A DNA stretch of 64,000 nt from Paraphysomonas bandaiensis (GCA_965644295.1 CBFFRP010000394.1:124001-188000); one strand, 5' to 3'; shown: positions 1 to 12,908, counted from the first letter of the stretch. Notes: generated by a model from the letters alone, not told the origin. Program-made: numbers and translations.

Positions 1-857
1 TTCTTATCTGTGGATATAATATGCCCGGACTCGTTATGATAAGCGATATCAATTATAGGGAGGCCATACTGGTGCTCCTTCGTGTATAGCGGTGTGCTGG
101 AACGGATGTCGTATATAACACAGTTGCCGTCAGAGGAACCCAGACCGAGCGTAAGCCCATCAGTGTCGAATTTCAGAGCTGTGATCTCCGACGCCCCACG
201 TTGGGCCTGTGGAAGGCGTATGCGAGATACTGCAGTACGACTACGTAGATCCCAGAACTCGCATATACCCTCCTCCCCTCCACAGGCGAGAAGGGGATGT
301 ACAGGATTGATATGCAGTTTGTTGCACCCTGAATAGCTCATAGAGAATGGTTCTTTAAACATGCCAGTCTCAAGATTCAGTCGATACACTTCATCACCAC
401 ATGCTCCAACAAAGAGATCGCATGAACTCCAATGATACTGTAAATCTCTCCCAAACTTCGGTATTCTAACACTGTAATGCGTTCCATAGGGGGCATGGAA
501 ATTAAGATTCCGGTCAGTCTGTAAAAACACTAATTTGCCGAAGTTATCAGACAGACATTCAAACGCCACAACTTCAGCATTAAGTCCTCTCTGAAACTTT
601 AATGCCATATCAGACACTGTGTAGCACTTAACTACCGGTGGGTACGTCCCGGTGGCAATAATATGCTCTCCATCTTTCGTCATCTTTAAACATTGTGTGG
701 CTGTTGGCATCTCAAAGTCTTGAATCAATTCAAGACGACGTCTATAATCCTCATCTTTTGCTAATGCTCGTTTCTTACGTTCTGATAGAAAGAGTGGAAG
801 TGTTTTATTATTAGATAAATTATATACTTTGCATCCATTAAAGGTCGCCACTTTCAT
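1..857 (-). CDS. NOL10: NOL10/Enp2 nucleolar WD-repeat protein, N-terminal part
   Basis: Reading the minus strand from the ATG at 857 gives an open frame with no stop to the window edge, about 285 residues; the C-terminal part lies outside. It opens MKVATFNGCKVYNLS and continues with LSERKKRAL, RRRLELIQDFEMPTAT, RIPKFGRDL and CDLFVGACGDEVYRLNLE. This is the conserved N-terminal beta-propeller of the NOL10/Enp2 family. Known role: a nucleolar SSU-processome factor needed for 18S rRNA maturation. No intron is needed in this part. The start matches the family's usual N-terminus. The gene is divergent from the membrane-protein gene at 1518. Recognition is strong; only the missing C-terminus limits it. 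Confidence 0.93.
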   Translation of the reverse strand, partial: MKVATFNGCKVYNLSNNKTLPLFLSERKKRALAKDEDYRRRLELIQDFEMPTATQCLKMTKDGEHIIATGTYPPVVKCYTVSDMALKFQRGLNAEVVAFECLSDNFGKLVFLQTDRNLNFHAPYGTHYSVRIPKFGRDLQYHWSSCDLFVGACGDEVYRLNLETGMFKEPFSMSYSGCNKLHINPVHPLLACGGEEGICEFWDLRSRTAVSRIRLPQAQRGASEITALKFDTDGLTLGLGSSDGNCVIYDIRSSTPLYTKEHQYGLPIIDIAYHNESGHIISTDK

Positions 858-1517
858 GTTGGAATATGAAGAGAATTGATAGGGATCAGTGTGTGTAGTG
901 GGAGTGGATAGTTATGTTAATATATGGAGTTTGTGGTGTGTTGAGGTTACGATGATGATAATAGTGAGAATAATGGACGGCTGGGTAGAGTATGTATACA
1001 TATATAGTGTAGAGGTGGAAGTATAGTGGAGTTATGTATAGTATAGAGGTGCATACACTTCCTTCCATTCATATTTGTTGGTTATATGATCGAATAGGAG
1101 GAAAGTATCTCGATTTATACTACTATGATTGGTTTAGAGAGAATGGAGATCACATTGTATACTGCTGTACACTGCTGTATGAGGATGAAGTGAAGTACTG
1201 TGTACTCATACCATACAACATTACGAAAACCCATATTTTTAACACATGGAAAACTTGAATCTACAGTACAGTATATGGTGATCCAAATATATTTTAGTAA
1301 AAGTGGGATATTTCTAGGATAAAATTAGCAGATACGATATTCGTAGTAGATATGTAGAATGTCCATCGATAGGTACAGCAGCAGTATACATATATATACA
1401 GAGTATGTCTAGATTGGAATAGGCAGGTACAACAATATGAGTACATGTCTTGGAAGTACATGTAGATAGGAATGATATACCATCCCATCACATTAATATC
1501 ACATTAACTAAACTATC
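858..1517. promoter_or_regulatory. Divergent intergenic region, NOL10 / unknown membrane protein
   Basis: These 660 bp separate two start codons on opposite strands, so they should hold both promoters. The plus strand is rich in G and T next to the minus-strand gene and in C, A and T next to the plus-strand gene, so both leaders are pyrimidine-rich in the sense direction. TA-rich runs occur near 1000 and 1390. Short open frames here lack coding character. I see no RNA gene. Confidence 0.45.
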
Positions 1518-3411
1518 ATGACAATACACCATATTCTTACCCGTTCCTCTCATATCCCTCGATTAACACGTTCATTCTCATCACGTCCTCCTCTTATCAT
1601 TCGTATTGCTCTGGTGGGTTCAACAGTAACACTCGCCACACCTCTATTCACAATAGCCGGTATCACCGTACAACACACATGATATTATATATAACTACTC
1701 ACAGGTGTTGCACGAGTATGGCAATCAATTCTACCAAAAACATTAATGGGACAATATGCAAAAACTGCTGTAGCTACACTCATAGGCGGTGGAGTGGTCA
1801 CACTAACATATCACTATGTATGGCCTGCATTGCGTGATTATGCAGATATGGTATTGCCTTTTGCTCTTAGCAATGGTGTAGCATGTATGTGCTGGCAGGC
1901 TGTATTTGAGGGGATATTCGGATTGGAAGTTCTTCTCGGTGCATCTCAGCTGTCGAACATGAAGAGTTTATTCCCGTATCTGTCGTCTATGCCGATGTTT
2001 CGAGGGATGAGCGCGGCATTGTCCAACCTTCCTCTAGGAGGGGCTACTATAGGTGTGTTGACAGCGCTTACAGCCCCGCTTCTGTGGCCAATTGCAACAG
2101 ACCTACTGTGGGATCGAGATGTAAAGAAGCTGGTTCTGGATGGTGACAGCATGCTGTGGGTGCAGGACATATACTACTCACTTGTTGCGGTAGCCGTTCC
2201 AGTGGGTTTTTTCTCAGGTAAATTGTATTTGTGATTTTTGTATCATAATCCACTTACCATGTTCATAGGTGTTGCACTGCATAGTGTTCTTCAGCCGGTC
2301 GTAATGGGTGTACCGGGATATCCGTGGACAAGTATCTCTCTCCCCCTGCTGATTGGTGTAAGCGCACTCAGTGTTGTGCTCTATAGTCCCGCTGCCTTTC
2401 TTGGCAAAGGCCTTCATATGAAAGATTTTTTTTGGGTAGCGCGAGTAGACCCTACAACTGGGGAGAATGTCAGTGTGAATTTGTATACTACGGAAAGTGT
2501 TCCTGGTCACACTTCAGCAATGCTCTCTCAGGCATCCCGCGGTGCAATTGAGGTATGTATCTGTCTATTACCAGCTGTTGAAGTTATAATTCTTTTAGAC
2601 AATGCATTTATTTCGTGATCCTTTCAAGCGAGTGAGAAAGGCGATAGGTGCGGGATCCACTACTACCACTTCATCTGCGGACCAATCTCAAATGCGGGAT
2701 TTAAGCAAAATCATTATCCCTACCACATCCAAGCAAACTGGTGGTGCAGAAAAGCCCTCTCAGTACATGTCTGCGGAAGATGTTCAGTCTCTGCAAGCGA
2801 TGTATGAGCTGCTGGATATGTTGCTGCGCAGAAGATTCTTACTTGATCTGACTCCTGCTGCAGTGGAACAGTGTGATGATGACGAGACAAAGCGAGGAAT
2901 GCGGGCTGCTTTGGTAAACAAAAAGGAACAGCTGAATGAACTCTCGGCTAGGGCAAAAGAAAAGTTTGGAATTCCCGATTTGGCGAGAATGCACAAAGAT
3001 ATCGACATTGCATGTCTCGCTAATAGAAGGTTGAGTAGAAATGCGAAAGATGCTTCTTCGGTGGAAGCAAGGAACAAAGATTCGAATTTGCTCGCCGCTG
3101 CACAAAACAGACTGTTTTCAGATGTTAAAGTTGGTGGCACTGTTCTCACAGCTAAAGAAATTAGCTCAAACCCTGGAGGTACAGCTGTTGTTTTACTTAC
3201 GCAGAATTTATCTCTAGTAGAAAGGGAAATGTTAGAAAACCTAAATTTTGTGTACGGATGTGGTGACAATGAGAAAGAAGAAAAGGTCATATCGGAATAT
3301 CACACTGCCACCTTTATTGAATCTGTCACTCGAACCTCAATGTGGGCTGTTGCAATTTCACTTCCACTGTATGCGCTATATTATATGGTGAAATCTAAGT
3401 CAGACTCGTAA
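1518..3411 (+). CDS. Unknown multi-pass membrane protein, probably mitochondrial (4 exons)
   Basis: Three short GT-AG introns join four open frames in phase: exons 1518-1659, 1705-2217, 2269-2552 and 2599-3411, giving 583 residues. Introns are 45, 51 and 46 nt. The N-terminus (MTIHHILTRSSHIPRLTRSF) is basic, Ser-rich and free of acidic residues, like a mitochondrial presequence. Several hydrophobic segments follow, for example near residues 30-48, 60-80, 135-160, 195-225 and 240-265. The C-terminal third is soluble and helical with many Lys/Glu, and the chain ends in a hydrophobic segment (WAVAISLPLYALYYMV) and a short Lys/Ser tail. I do not recognise the family. The gene model is well supported; targeting is inference. 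Confidence 0.75.
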
Positions 3412-3907
3412 ATCTACCCCTGTCACATATATTCGCGATAATCGGTATTTCATAATTTGCGTTGTTATATATTAATAATACTAGCAGTACAAATTTAAAG
3501 TATCCGCATTCGTCGTTATTTTTCAATTGCACTGTCGGATATACATCTGCAGTCTTATTATATCATTGTCGTTAAATCGATCACACTTTATTCATTTTCT
3601 AAAAGTGGGAGAAGTATATACTATCAGTTTAGTATGGTGGGTACATCGGTGTGTAAGTGCAAGTTTTACAGGCCTGACTAGTATATAAAATACTATTACA
3701 GTGTGTCACAAATGTCAAATAGTATTAAAATATAACCAACAACGCCTACACATACGTATCACCGTATACACTTTGGACATATTGGAATGGGTAAAGTTAA
3801 ATATCTGAATGGTGAACTCACACAGCAATTATTATTACTACGGTCAAAACAAGAGTTATAAGTAAAATATACAGAACATTCAATATCTACATATCACTTA
3901 AGACACA
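3412..3907. other. Convergent intergenic region
   Basis: AT-rich DNA between two 3' ends that face each other. It should hold both 3' UTRs and polyadenylation sites. I see no gene, RNA or repeat unit here. Confidence 0.5.
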
Positions 3908-6900
3908 TCACGTCCCAGTCGTTGAGTCACGATTACGCAATAACCATGACTGAATTTTAGATTGTCTCTTCTGATCTGATTTGGAAAACTGTAAAGACTG
4001 ACTACTCATAACTCTAAGACGGTCTGCTGGATTAGATAGCGACGACATTCCACTTGAAGCTTCACTGCCATCGTCGCTTTTATCATCTTGGGCAGCTTTC
4101 TCGTCGTCAATAATCCTGCTATCAGATGTCTGGAAGCTAACAGATGCTAAAGTCGTGTCAACCCTTCTTGTTTTCGGTTTGCGTTTCTTGTCATCGAAGG
4201 AATCATCACTAGACTCTTCTTCGCTGGACACTGCAAAGGGGTCTTCTACGCCAGCCATATGGTCATCACCCCATTCAAGTGCTTCATCTTCGTCCACTTT
4301 TTTAGCCTGTTTTTCAAAAAAAGTAGATATCTGATCTGACGCAATCATTCGATACATCTTGTTTCGCTGTTTAATGGAAATGTTCCTCTTCTTTCTTGCC
4401 TCTTTCTGTTGACGCTTGAATTTAATCTTTGCGGCCTTTTTCGGGTCGACAAGAGCCAAGACATCAAGAGACATTTTCTGCTCATCTTCCGACATCATAA
4501 CATTTCCCTTTCTTGTATTTTTGACACCCTTGAACTCCTCCAGTCTCTTCTGTAGCTTTTCAGCCTCTACCTTCTTGTGATAGACACTGCGGTGCTCATC
4601 AAGCTCTGATAATGATTTTGTCAAGCTTTCCTTAACGTCACCCAAAGGCAAAACGGTAAACAACTCCATCACGCGCTCAACATGAATGTTTGTTCGCTCT
4701 TTTTCTGTAAGTAAGTCGAGGAGAAGGTATATTGCCTCTTTGTACTGCTGACTATCGTCATCTCCAAGGTCATCTAAATTATTTGTCATTCTTAAAGAAG
4801 TCATGTAGTTCACAAAGAGCAGAATAAACGCAGCAGGAGATTGTGGGAGGACTTTCTCTCTCACAACCTTACGCGCCTCAACAGCTTTCTCCGCAGTCGT
4901 ATGCAGAATTTCCTGTAAGTGATACAACAGTAAGCATACGATATACAACAAAAAACTGCGCGACCTCTTCGTTAAGTCCTGCCACTTGCAGTAAAAACTC
5001 ATCTGCCTGTTTCTTATTCTCAGTTATGTGTATCTGCACATAGAATCATTAACATATCGACTTAATCACGCAAGTACGGTACACCTCAGCACCAATTGCA
5101 TCCTCCAAATGTTGAAAAGCGATTCTTGAGCTCTGTCGAAGCAAAGCAGTCGCCTCAGCAACACGCATCGGAACCGACCGAGAAATTTCTAACATCACGC
5201 AAGCAACATCATTTTGGCAAACTGCCAATTTAAGCATTTCAGGGTAGCGAGCATCACGTAAATCTAGAATGTGCTTCCACATCGCAACTATTTCGTCGAT
5301 ATCTTTCTGAGATTGTTTCTCTTCACGAGCTCCAACCAAAGCTGAGTAGGCCTCACCAAAGAGAGTTTTCTCTTCTTCGTCACGAACCAATTGAACATTA
5401 GCCGCCTCCCATTGCCTGCGGCGCTCTTTCTCTTCTTCATCAAGTTCTCGACGTAGCCGCTCCCTTTCGATGGCATTCATGGCTGCATTCTTTCTGTTCA
5501 TTGCTCGCTCGTATTTGTCTTTCGCTTTCTGTCGTGCCACAGAGAGTTCGCCAAGACCGGGAGGCAAGAACGGCACGAAATCTACTCCAGTCATAGATAT
5601 TTTTATTCCAGACTCATTTGTGCCAAAACCAATTTGATGTATACCATCTCCGTAGAGTCGGAATGCATCATAAAATGCTAAGAAATGGGCACCGCACAAG
5701 TGAACACTGTCTTCTAATTGCGCTGATAGACTAGCAGCTCTCTTCTCGCAATTTATCTTTTTCGTCTGTAGATTTTCCCGTTCAGTTCTTGTTAGCCTCT
5801 CAGATCCACTTAAACGCCTGTATATAGCTGCCGCCCCTGCTAGTCGTTGGTTAATTTCGTCCACCATCAACGTTTTCGAAGCAGTGTACGCTATTAAACG
5901 AGGTAGTACATCGTTTAACTCAGTGTCCCACTTCTCTATTTCAGGATGTCGCGGTTCCAGTGGTTGGCATTTCTCGTGTTCTGGAGAGGAATCATCATCA
6001 ATAGCCTTGACTACGGCATTCTTGTAAAAAATTTGAAACATATCGATCACTTTTTTTCTGGTGGACGAATCGCCAACCTCTTTGTCCACAGTACCAGCCT
6101 CAACGTCAACACTTTCATCTGTAGCAGCTGTAGCAGCGGAATCAACTTGGCTTGTCTGCGCAGTTTTTGCTGTGGCTTCGTCGTCTGAATCGTGTTCCAC
6201 TTCAGGTTTCTCTTCTGGTGTGTGTAACTTCTCGAAAACACTTTCATAGTTAGGATATTTTCCGAACTTATTTTTGCAATTTTGTCTGAGCGAAGGCACG
6301 AGACCGTCAGAGCCATCAGCTAACCAGGCACATGTCGAGTTTATAGTATGAGCTAGCCACCCTGGCATCTCAATCCCGTCACAAAAAGATTTTAACTGTG
6401 GGATTTTGTTCCATCGCAAGAGTGCAGACATTTCAGAGAGCCTAGAGAATGTGCCTGTCAAAAGAAACTCTGACGTCGAGGAAATGGTTCCAAGTATTCG
6501 TTTCAAAGTCATTTGAGCCAATGTATTTTTCTCGAGTATAGAGAATAAGGAATGCACCGCATCTGCTTCATACTCCAGTCGAACCTCAAGTTCACCTTGA
6601 AGGTCTCTACTTATACTTCCTATCCCAAGTCTAGCAATATCTTGAGCAAGTCTTCCATACTTCTCATAGTATGCTATCAACCCTTCCACAGTGAGACAGT
6701 ACTGACTGTCCACGTGAAGATTTTCAGCAGCCGTTAGCGCTTTATACGCTTTCATGTCGTAAAGCGCCTCCGCTCCAGTGGCAATTAGAAATTTATTCAT
6801 TTCCAAGAGAGAGAGACCACCATCACCGTCTTCGTCAAATATCTGGAATATTCTGCGCACCATCTCTGCACCAAACCCAGACATTTCTCCGTAGCCAACT

Positions 6901-9439
6901 AATTCCGCCTGTCGCTTGAAAGCATCTTGTACACGTACAATCAATTCTGCTCGGTTCCCTTTGTCACTTAAACCACGCATAGACAAATGTTCTCGCAACT
7001 GTTCAGTCGTCATTTTCGGTGCACTTTCAATCGCATCCTGTGCAGCCTTCTGTCTCTTGCGACACATTTTTGCAAAGCGTAGAGGATTCATTCCTTCTTC
7101 GCCTAACTCATCTTCCTGAGGCCCGAAAAGCTTCTGATGAAACATATCAAATTCGCTGCTCTCTTCATAGAGATCATCAAAACTTTTAAACAGACGCAGA
7201 TGGCAGCGAAGATTCCGCATCATCCTAGTAAACAATATATTGACTGCCTCAATCTGATCCTCGGTCCACTTCAATGGGTCACGCTGGTGCAATAACGCCA
7301 CGACAATAATTCGTGGATATATCACTTCGCGCTTTGTTTTGTTCGGTGAAGACGGCTTCATAATCTCTTCCATATCTACTGGAACAGCTACTGGCTCAAT
7401 GTAAAACATTTGTCCTTTCGTGGACGTGTAGAGCTCATGTCTGTAATCTAGTGGAATAGACTCGAAAAAATTTGTTGCAGTTTTCAGTAGACAGTAAGCT
7501 TGCTCAGAGGTAGCCTCTTGTGCAACCTGGAAAGCAAACCAGCATATAGACCCCGACACATGGCTGCGGTCGGGTGGATTACTGGAACTAGATATAGTGA
7601 GTCCAGCAGCTCGCGCAGCTTCGTTCGCAGCTGCGGTTGCCATTTCAGATGCAGACAGCTCAACAACATATCCAACTTTATCGAAGTGACACATGAGGTC
7701 GCCTGCATTCAGAGTATCGAAGTCCCGAAGAATACCGTCTGATCCAACTAAAGGGTCCCGCTTTTTACCCTCCGGACGAGTGAAACATTCCACTGATATC
7801 CGTGTTTTCCAGTTTATTTTTTCTTCTGGTGCTTTTTTTTCGGGATCATCATGTGAAGTATTCCTCCTTGATTTGTCTATACTCTTTAGTCGCTTGGCGA
7901 TTGGAGGGCCAAATGATCCCAGGAAAGAAACCTTGCTAGGGTTTTCCGTGTGTCGGTGTCTTTGCCATGCAGACAGCCTAATGGACCCTTTAACCACCTT
8001 CTCGAAGGTGCTTTGTCCAAGGATATTCACGTTCTTAGTTGCAGTCCCCCCACCAATGGACGATGAGACCTGACGAAGTACAGAACTCTTCGATCGAAGA
8101 GGTTGTTTTTCTTTCGGGCGCATGTCTTCCAGCTTTTGGCGGAATCGTTCAACTTCTTTGCAACAGGAATCTTGTTTCAGTATGCGCCTGAACCACGACT
8201 GGCCCCACTCCAAAGTTTCGAGGATTTTTTCTCTATAGCTGAACAGCTCGCTACGCCATCCCGGCACCTCCTTGGGTGGAGGGTTTACCTGATATCGTCG
8301 CAACCAAGTAAGAAGGTCATGTACACTGTGACGTCCTAGTAAACTGGTAGGAAGATTATTTAGACATAGCAAAGCGTGCTCGTCTGGTATCGCAATGCCT
8401 GCAGCCTCAAGCACATCGAGTAGAGTGTCAAGGTCAAGCTTGACAAGTCCATCCTTGGCTTGGTCGAGAGTTCCCCACTTGAACAAGATAGCGTCCTGTA
8501 TGGCCTGTTCTGACCCTCCACCCCCAGTCATGGTTGCAGGTTTACAACCACGAGAGAATACGCCATTATCAACAGTCAGCGGCTCATCGTCGTCGTCATC
8601 ATCCTCTGCTCCTTGTCGGGCACGTTGCTGCCGCCGCTCACGTTGTTGCTCCTCCCTTCACTTCGTTAATAATTCAGAACAAAAGAAAAGCACTTACTTT
8701 GTAAGTACAACTTTCGCTGTCTTTGAAGAATTTTCCTCTCCAGCTGAAACTATAGGGCCTATAGCATGGTCACAACGTCGAGCAATTTAAACTCACGACT
8801 ACCTTTCTTTGTAAAGTTTCCGAGCAACTTTTCCGTTAGCCTCACGAGATGTGCGTCTCCACCTCGTTCTGACTGGAAGACCTCTGTGTCCTCTCGCTTG
8901 CTATGTACCGCAATCTCGACCTGTCCTAGCTCTGCCTCCACCTCCGCTAGTTCCTTCAGTAACTCTGCCCGTTGCTCAATCAACTTCGACGAATCCTGCA
9001 CCACAATAAGGGTTCCTAAATTTGCGAAGTAGGTGCGGGCTTTGTCGTCAACTAGCAAGTATGGGCGCAAATCCCTGACGTGAATCTCTCCACTTTCACT
9101 TAAAATAACTCCTTCTCTTGTGAAGGCCTCTCTTGCCATTCGGTTAATAGTTTTCATTGGAACCTGCATTATTCTTTTAAAATTTGAGAACCCCCTCGTC
9201 GCACAACGCATCTGCAGAATCAAATCAACTTCGCTGATATATTCGTCATGATTTAAATCCGCAAGATAAAACAGGAAATTAAGCTTCTCTGTAGCAGTTG
9301 CATTTGAAGCTAGTGCAAGTGCGCCCCACACATCAGCAGCTGGAACAAACCCAACCATATCGGGATCAAATACTTGAAATAAATGATATGTACTTATATC
9401 ATCTAATTCAAATGCCCATTGTAACTGTTGACGGCTCAT
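3908..9439 (-). CDS. Large EF-hand and SAP-domain protein (5 exons)
   Basis: Exons on the minus strand are 9439-8797, 8758-8698, 8655-5085, 5033-4965 and 4912-3908; all junctions are in phase and give 1782 residues. Introns are 38, 42, 51 and 52 nt. The N-terminus carries EF-hand-like motifs, including a canonical loop with D-L-N-H-D-E-Y-I-S (about residue 70). A SAP-type helix pair (LREHLSMRGLSDKGNRAELI) lies near residues 785-815, and a second canonical EF-hand loop (DEDGDGGLSLLE) near 840. The rest is acidic, with coiled-coil stretches (for example RERLRRELDEEEKERRRQ) and a Ser/Asp-rich tail. EF-hands imply calcium binding; SAP modules usually contact nucleic acid. No family name is recognised. 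The third intron contains in-frame stops, so the two large open frames are one gene rather than two. The 5' start is the first ATG of the open frame. Confidence 0.72.
8750..8796 (-). other. Intron with two in-frame 3' splice sites 9 nt apart
   Basis: The donor GTGAGT lies at 8796-8791. Two acceptors ending TATAG are possible, at 8759 and 8750. Both leave the downstream frame correct, so the mature protein would differ by three residues. The intron would be 38 or 47 nt; the longer form is closer to the other introns here. Confidence 0.55.
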
Positions 9440-10232
9440 AAATACATTATCTTTATGATATCTATCCAGTGTCCTCTCAAATCTGTATATCTTTGCTTGG
9501 ACTTGAATCTACATACATCATATATATATATATACATATCAGCACATCGGATTATATATATAAGTATGTATACCAAATCAAGATTTGCAAAACTACGAAC
9601 GTTATTTGGAAATGGTCCAACACTATATTGAGATCCCATGTATGTATGTATGGATGGATGGATGGATGATCCACTAGGCAGATATATGCAGAGTATTAAC
9701 TTATGAAGGTATGGAATAAAGATGTGAATGAAATGTTCATCTTATGAATGTGTTTTAATATCCATGTATAGCATGAGAACTCATGAGAGGTTCTGTGATA
9801 TGATATATATATATATACATACATACATGATCATCTTAAGTTTAAATATATATGAAACTGTAAGTATAAGAGATAGATGGACTACCCGTAACCGGATCGT
9901 GATCCGTTAAGGGTTATTTACACGGATAGTATATGGTATGGGTTGGTATGGTATGTACTGCTGTATGTGGTACTGTACAGTAGCATGTATTTATATGTAT
10001 GTATATACCACTCATACTACATGCTTGTAGTGTATAAGGTCGTTAACTGTAGCAGTCACTGGCTATAACTATTAAACTCATCCATATCCCTCACTATATG
10101 CTCAACTATCGATTATCTTCTCACATCATATTCATCTACATGTTCTCATCACCCCAATAGACTATTAGCCTTATACATTCCCCTTATAGTTGTGTTTAGA
10201 TATGATATTAAAGTAGATATCAACGTTGTACT
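9440..10232. promoter_or_regulatory. Divergent intergenic region with microsatellites
   Basis: 793 bp between two divergent starts. It contains TA dinucleotide runs (about 9519-9540 and 9803-9820), a GGAT tetranucleotide run at about 9652-9670 and GTAT-type repeats near 9940-10010. The 150 bp before 10233 are C-rich on the sense strand, as in other leaders here. The short open frames are low-complexity. No RNA gene is seen. Confidence 0.4.
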
Positions 10233-12342
10233 ATGCGTATGTTTATAGCTGTATATCTCATCACATTGCTAATTGCATTGTCGAATGCATATGTATCTGG
10301 TGGGGTGAGAGGTGGTGTTACACCAACAAATGAAATTCAATCGGCCATAACTCAATGGGAGTTATTGTGGAGTGAGGATAATAAGAGGGTCAATGTATCA
10401 TCTAATAATGACCCTTCATGTGTATCAAATGCTATTGTAACGTTTATTATTCCGACCAAGTTTCGGCCCTCATTGCGCGATACGTTAGATTCACTTATCG
10501 ACCAACGTAGTTGTCATTGGAGGGCTATTGTTGTATTTTATACAGATAAGGACAGTGTTGATCACCCTGCCGGCAAACTACGAGACAAGCCTCCACTACA
10601 TCATTATATGCTCCCTATGTATCAGATACTTGATGAACGCATACAATTTTTGGGTTCTGATGCCTCAAGTAAAGAAAATTTTGCTGGGAATTTACGAAAT
10701 GATGGTTTCGCACATGTCGAAACTGATTGGATTGGATTCGTTGATGACGATGATACTCTGGTACAATCTTATGTTCATAAACTCAAGTATGAAGCTATAG
10801 TATCTCCGGCTGCTGATGTGATCATATTTCGAATGTTGTGCTCTACGTGCTTCAGTTTAGTCATACCGCCTGCAGAGCATGTTGATATAGTCCCGGACTA
10901 TGTTGGTATCAGCTTCGCATTGAAGAGACATTTAGTTAAGCCTTTTGGTCGGCATGCCTTTACGGCAGGTGGTGCCGAGGACTTCTGTATGCTTTTTGAT
11001 TTGCGTAACAGTGGTACTAACATGATTATGTCACCAGCCATTGGATATCTTGTGAAAGGGCCTAAGCCTCAGTACAGCAGCATGTTGACAAACTTTACAG
11101 CAAGTCGTCGGGTGATTGAGTTCACTGGTCCTCCTCTTGTACCGCCAGACACATGCTTAACTGACGCCAATAAATCGCGCACGCCGTTCCTGTATCCTGA
11201 TGTAGATAGTACGATGTTTGGGGCAAATGTTGTGGGTGCAAACCGCTCTATATTGGCCGCCGCGCATAAGGGCTGCATGACACCATTCCTGTGGCGAAAT
11301 CCCGTCAAGATATACTTCTCAATCAATACGCCAATCACACCAGGTCCTTATATTCAGGTGCTATACTATCTATTATCAAATCCTGTCTAATTGAACTACA
11401 GGTCCAAATGAACCATATCACCAGCAACCCGGTTTCCTCGGGTCGGTGGACGGCATTCTCGTCGTCATACATTCGCCGGCTGCAAAACGCGGTGCAGGTG
11501 TGGACTGTTGTACCTTCGCACTACCACTTTATGAAGACCTACCTGAAAATAGAGCATACATTTTTTGTTCCCATGTGGCTCATGACAGATATTAGTAGAA
11601 CATCGGAGAGAGTGTGTGCGAGTGGTGTCTCTCGCTCACAATGCTCTCCAGTAATAGCTGAGCATGTTGGCTCTCTGCCAACCTTTGTGAACGATTCCAA
11701 TGTAGAATCTGCCCTGAGTTTGTGTACCTTATATCCACGCGGATGTCCCACAAGTGTTGGCGCGGATCACATCCCCGGCGCGACTTATATGCCGTGCACG
11801 CTGCCAAAGGTGCTCATGTTTGGATCACTCACGACAAGCAACGACAACAGAAGATTGAAACTCTGTCTGATGCTGAAGCGTAGTGTGCCAGATTTCGACT
11901 GCTTTCAAACCGTTTTCGGTTATGCATTAGATAGTTTGATTTGCAGTGCAGATGTGATTATACTCGACGGATACTTTCGCAGCGATACATCGTATGCGTA
12001 TACGGTGGACACATTGCTGCTGATGGGTAAAGTTGTGATTTCCACAGAGAATCAAGGTATGTTATTCATCTTGAAGGATTTTTTTCTGATATTTCCACAG
12101 ATGCAGAAATACAAGCTATGTATGCTGATAGCGTAGTCTTCGTGAAATCCGTCGCTGAACTGCCATATACAATCCGAAATATCATGTCTAAACCTGATGT
12201 CATGTATCAGCTACAAAATCGTGGAAGAGAATTCGTGCTGAAACAGGTAAGGTATTGCTATATGGTGGACTTATGTCTCATTTATTGAATTCAGTCGAAA
12301 CAGTTAGCTCCGCTCTGTAGGGCACTGTCCAGTGTGGGCTAG
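10233..12342 (+). CDS. Secretory-pathway glycosyltransferase, GT-A fold, with extra C-terminal domain (4 exons)
   Basis: Exons 10233-11357, 11402-12056, 12101-12246 and 12295-12342 join in phase (introns 44, 44 and 48 nt) and give 657 residues. A signal peptide or signal anchor (MRMFIAVYLITLLIALSNAY) begins the protein. Residues 65-190 look like a GT2-type nucleotide-sugar domain: IVTFIIPTKFRPSLRDTLDSL opens it, and WIGFVDDDDTLV supplies a DXD-type metal site. AGGAEDFCML near residue 245 fits the acceptor-side acidic motif. The C-terminal 280 residues (KVLMFGSLTTSNDNRR, VDTLLLMGKVVISTENQ, LPYTIRNIMSKPDVMY) resemble a second sugar-transferase-like fold, but I cannot name it. Likely a Golgi or ER lumenal enzyme; donor and acceptor are unknown. 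Confidence 0.68.
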
Positions 12343-12908
12343 CTTGGCTTATCCAGTGCATCAGTAATGTGCATACTACTTATCGTATTCTACAACTAGT
12401 CGATTTAGCACTTTGAGAATATTTCTAGCACTACAATCAGAGTCTACTAGCAATTTCATTAGTTACCGGAAAATTGATTTTCGTTTGCTACTAAAAGTAA
12501 TTTATGTATTTTTGATTTATTTAAGCCTTCATAGTTTCTCTACTGCGTAAATTTATAATGTCCACACATTTTAGATACACCAGGAACTCTTGTTGAAATA
12601 GCATATACTAAGAGCATAGTTTCATTATTTAAATCAACTCTACACTTTAACTTAAAATAGCTAAGAGGTCGTAGTTAGCCAGTACTGCTAATCTGCGAAC
12701 CTGCTGTCGGCAATACAGTTATTCCCAATATTCTACATTTTCCAACCCCGATCTACGATCATAAGGAATTAAGAGTAATATAGTAATCAATCTCTACACC
12801 TAACCTCTAAGCAATTGTAATCATATCACTAATGATATCAGCAGTGCATATTATCGCCAAATTGCACTGACAATCACTACATATGAAAGTCCTTCCAATG
12901 AAAAAAGA
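12343..12908. other. Convergent intergenic region
   Basis: 566 bp of AT-rich DNA between the 3' ends of the glycosyltransferase gene and ATAD3. It should contain both 3' UTRs. No coding or repeat structure is visible. Confidence 0.45.

Noticed and set aside
82-336. Plus-strand frame at the left edge
   Set aside because: It is the antisense of the NOL10 coding region, which is strongly recognised on the minus strand.
886-1491. Several 60-75 codon frames between NOL10 and the next gene
   Set aside because: They are Tyr/Ile/His-rich readings of TA- and TG-rich repeats with no homology or splice-linked partner.
2784-3290. 168-codon minus-strand frame
   Set aside because: It is antisense to exon 4 of the membrane-protein gene, whose splice sites and frame continuity are clear.
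3908-5002. The 364-codon frame as a separate gene from the one ending at 5049
   Set aside because: Two in-phase introns and a 23-codon exon (ADEFLLQVAGLNEE) link the two frames, so I treat them as one gene.
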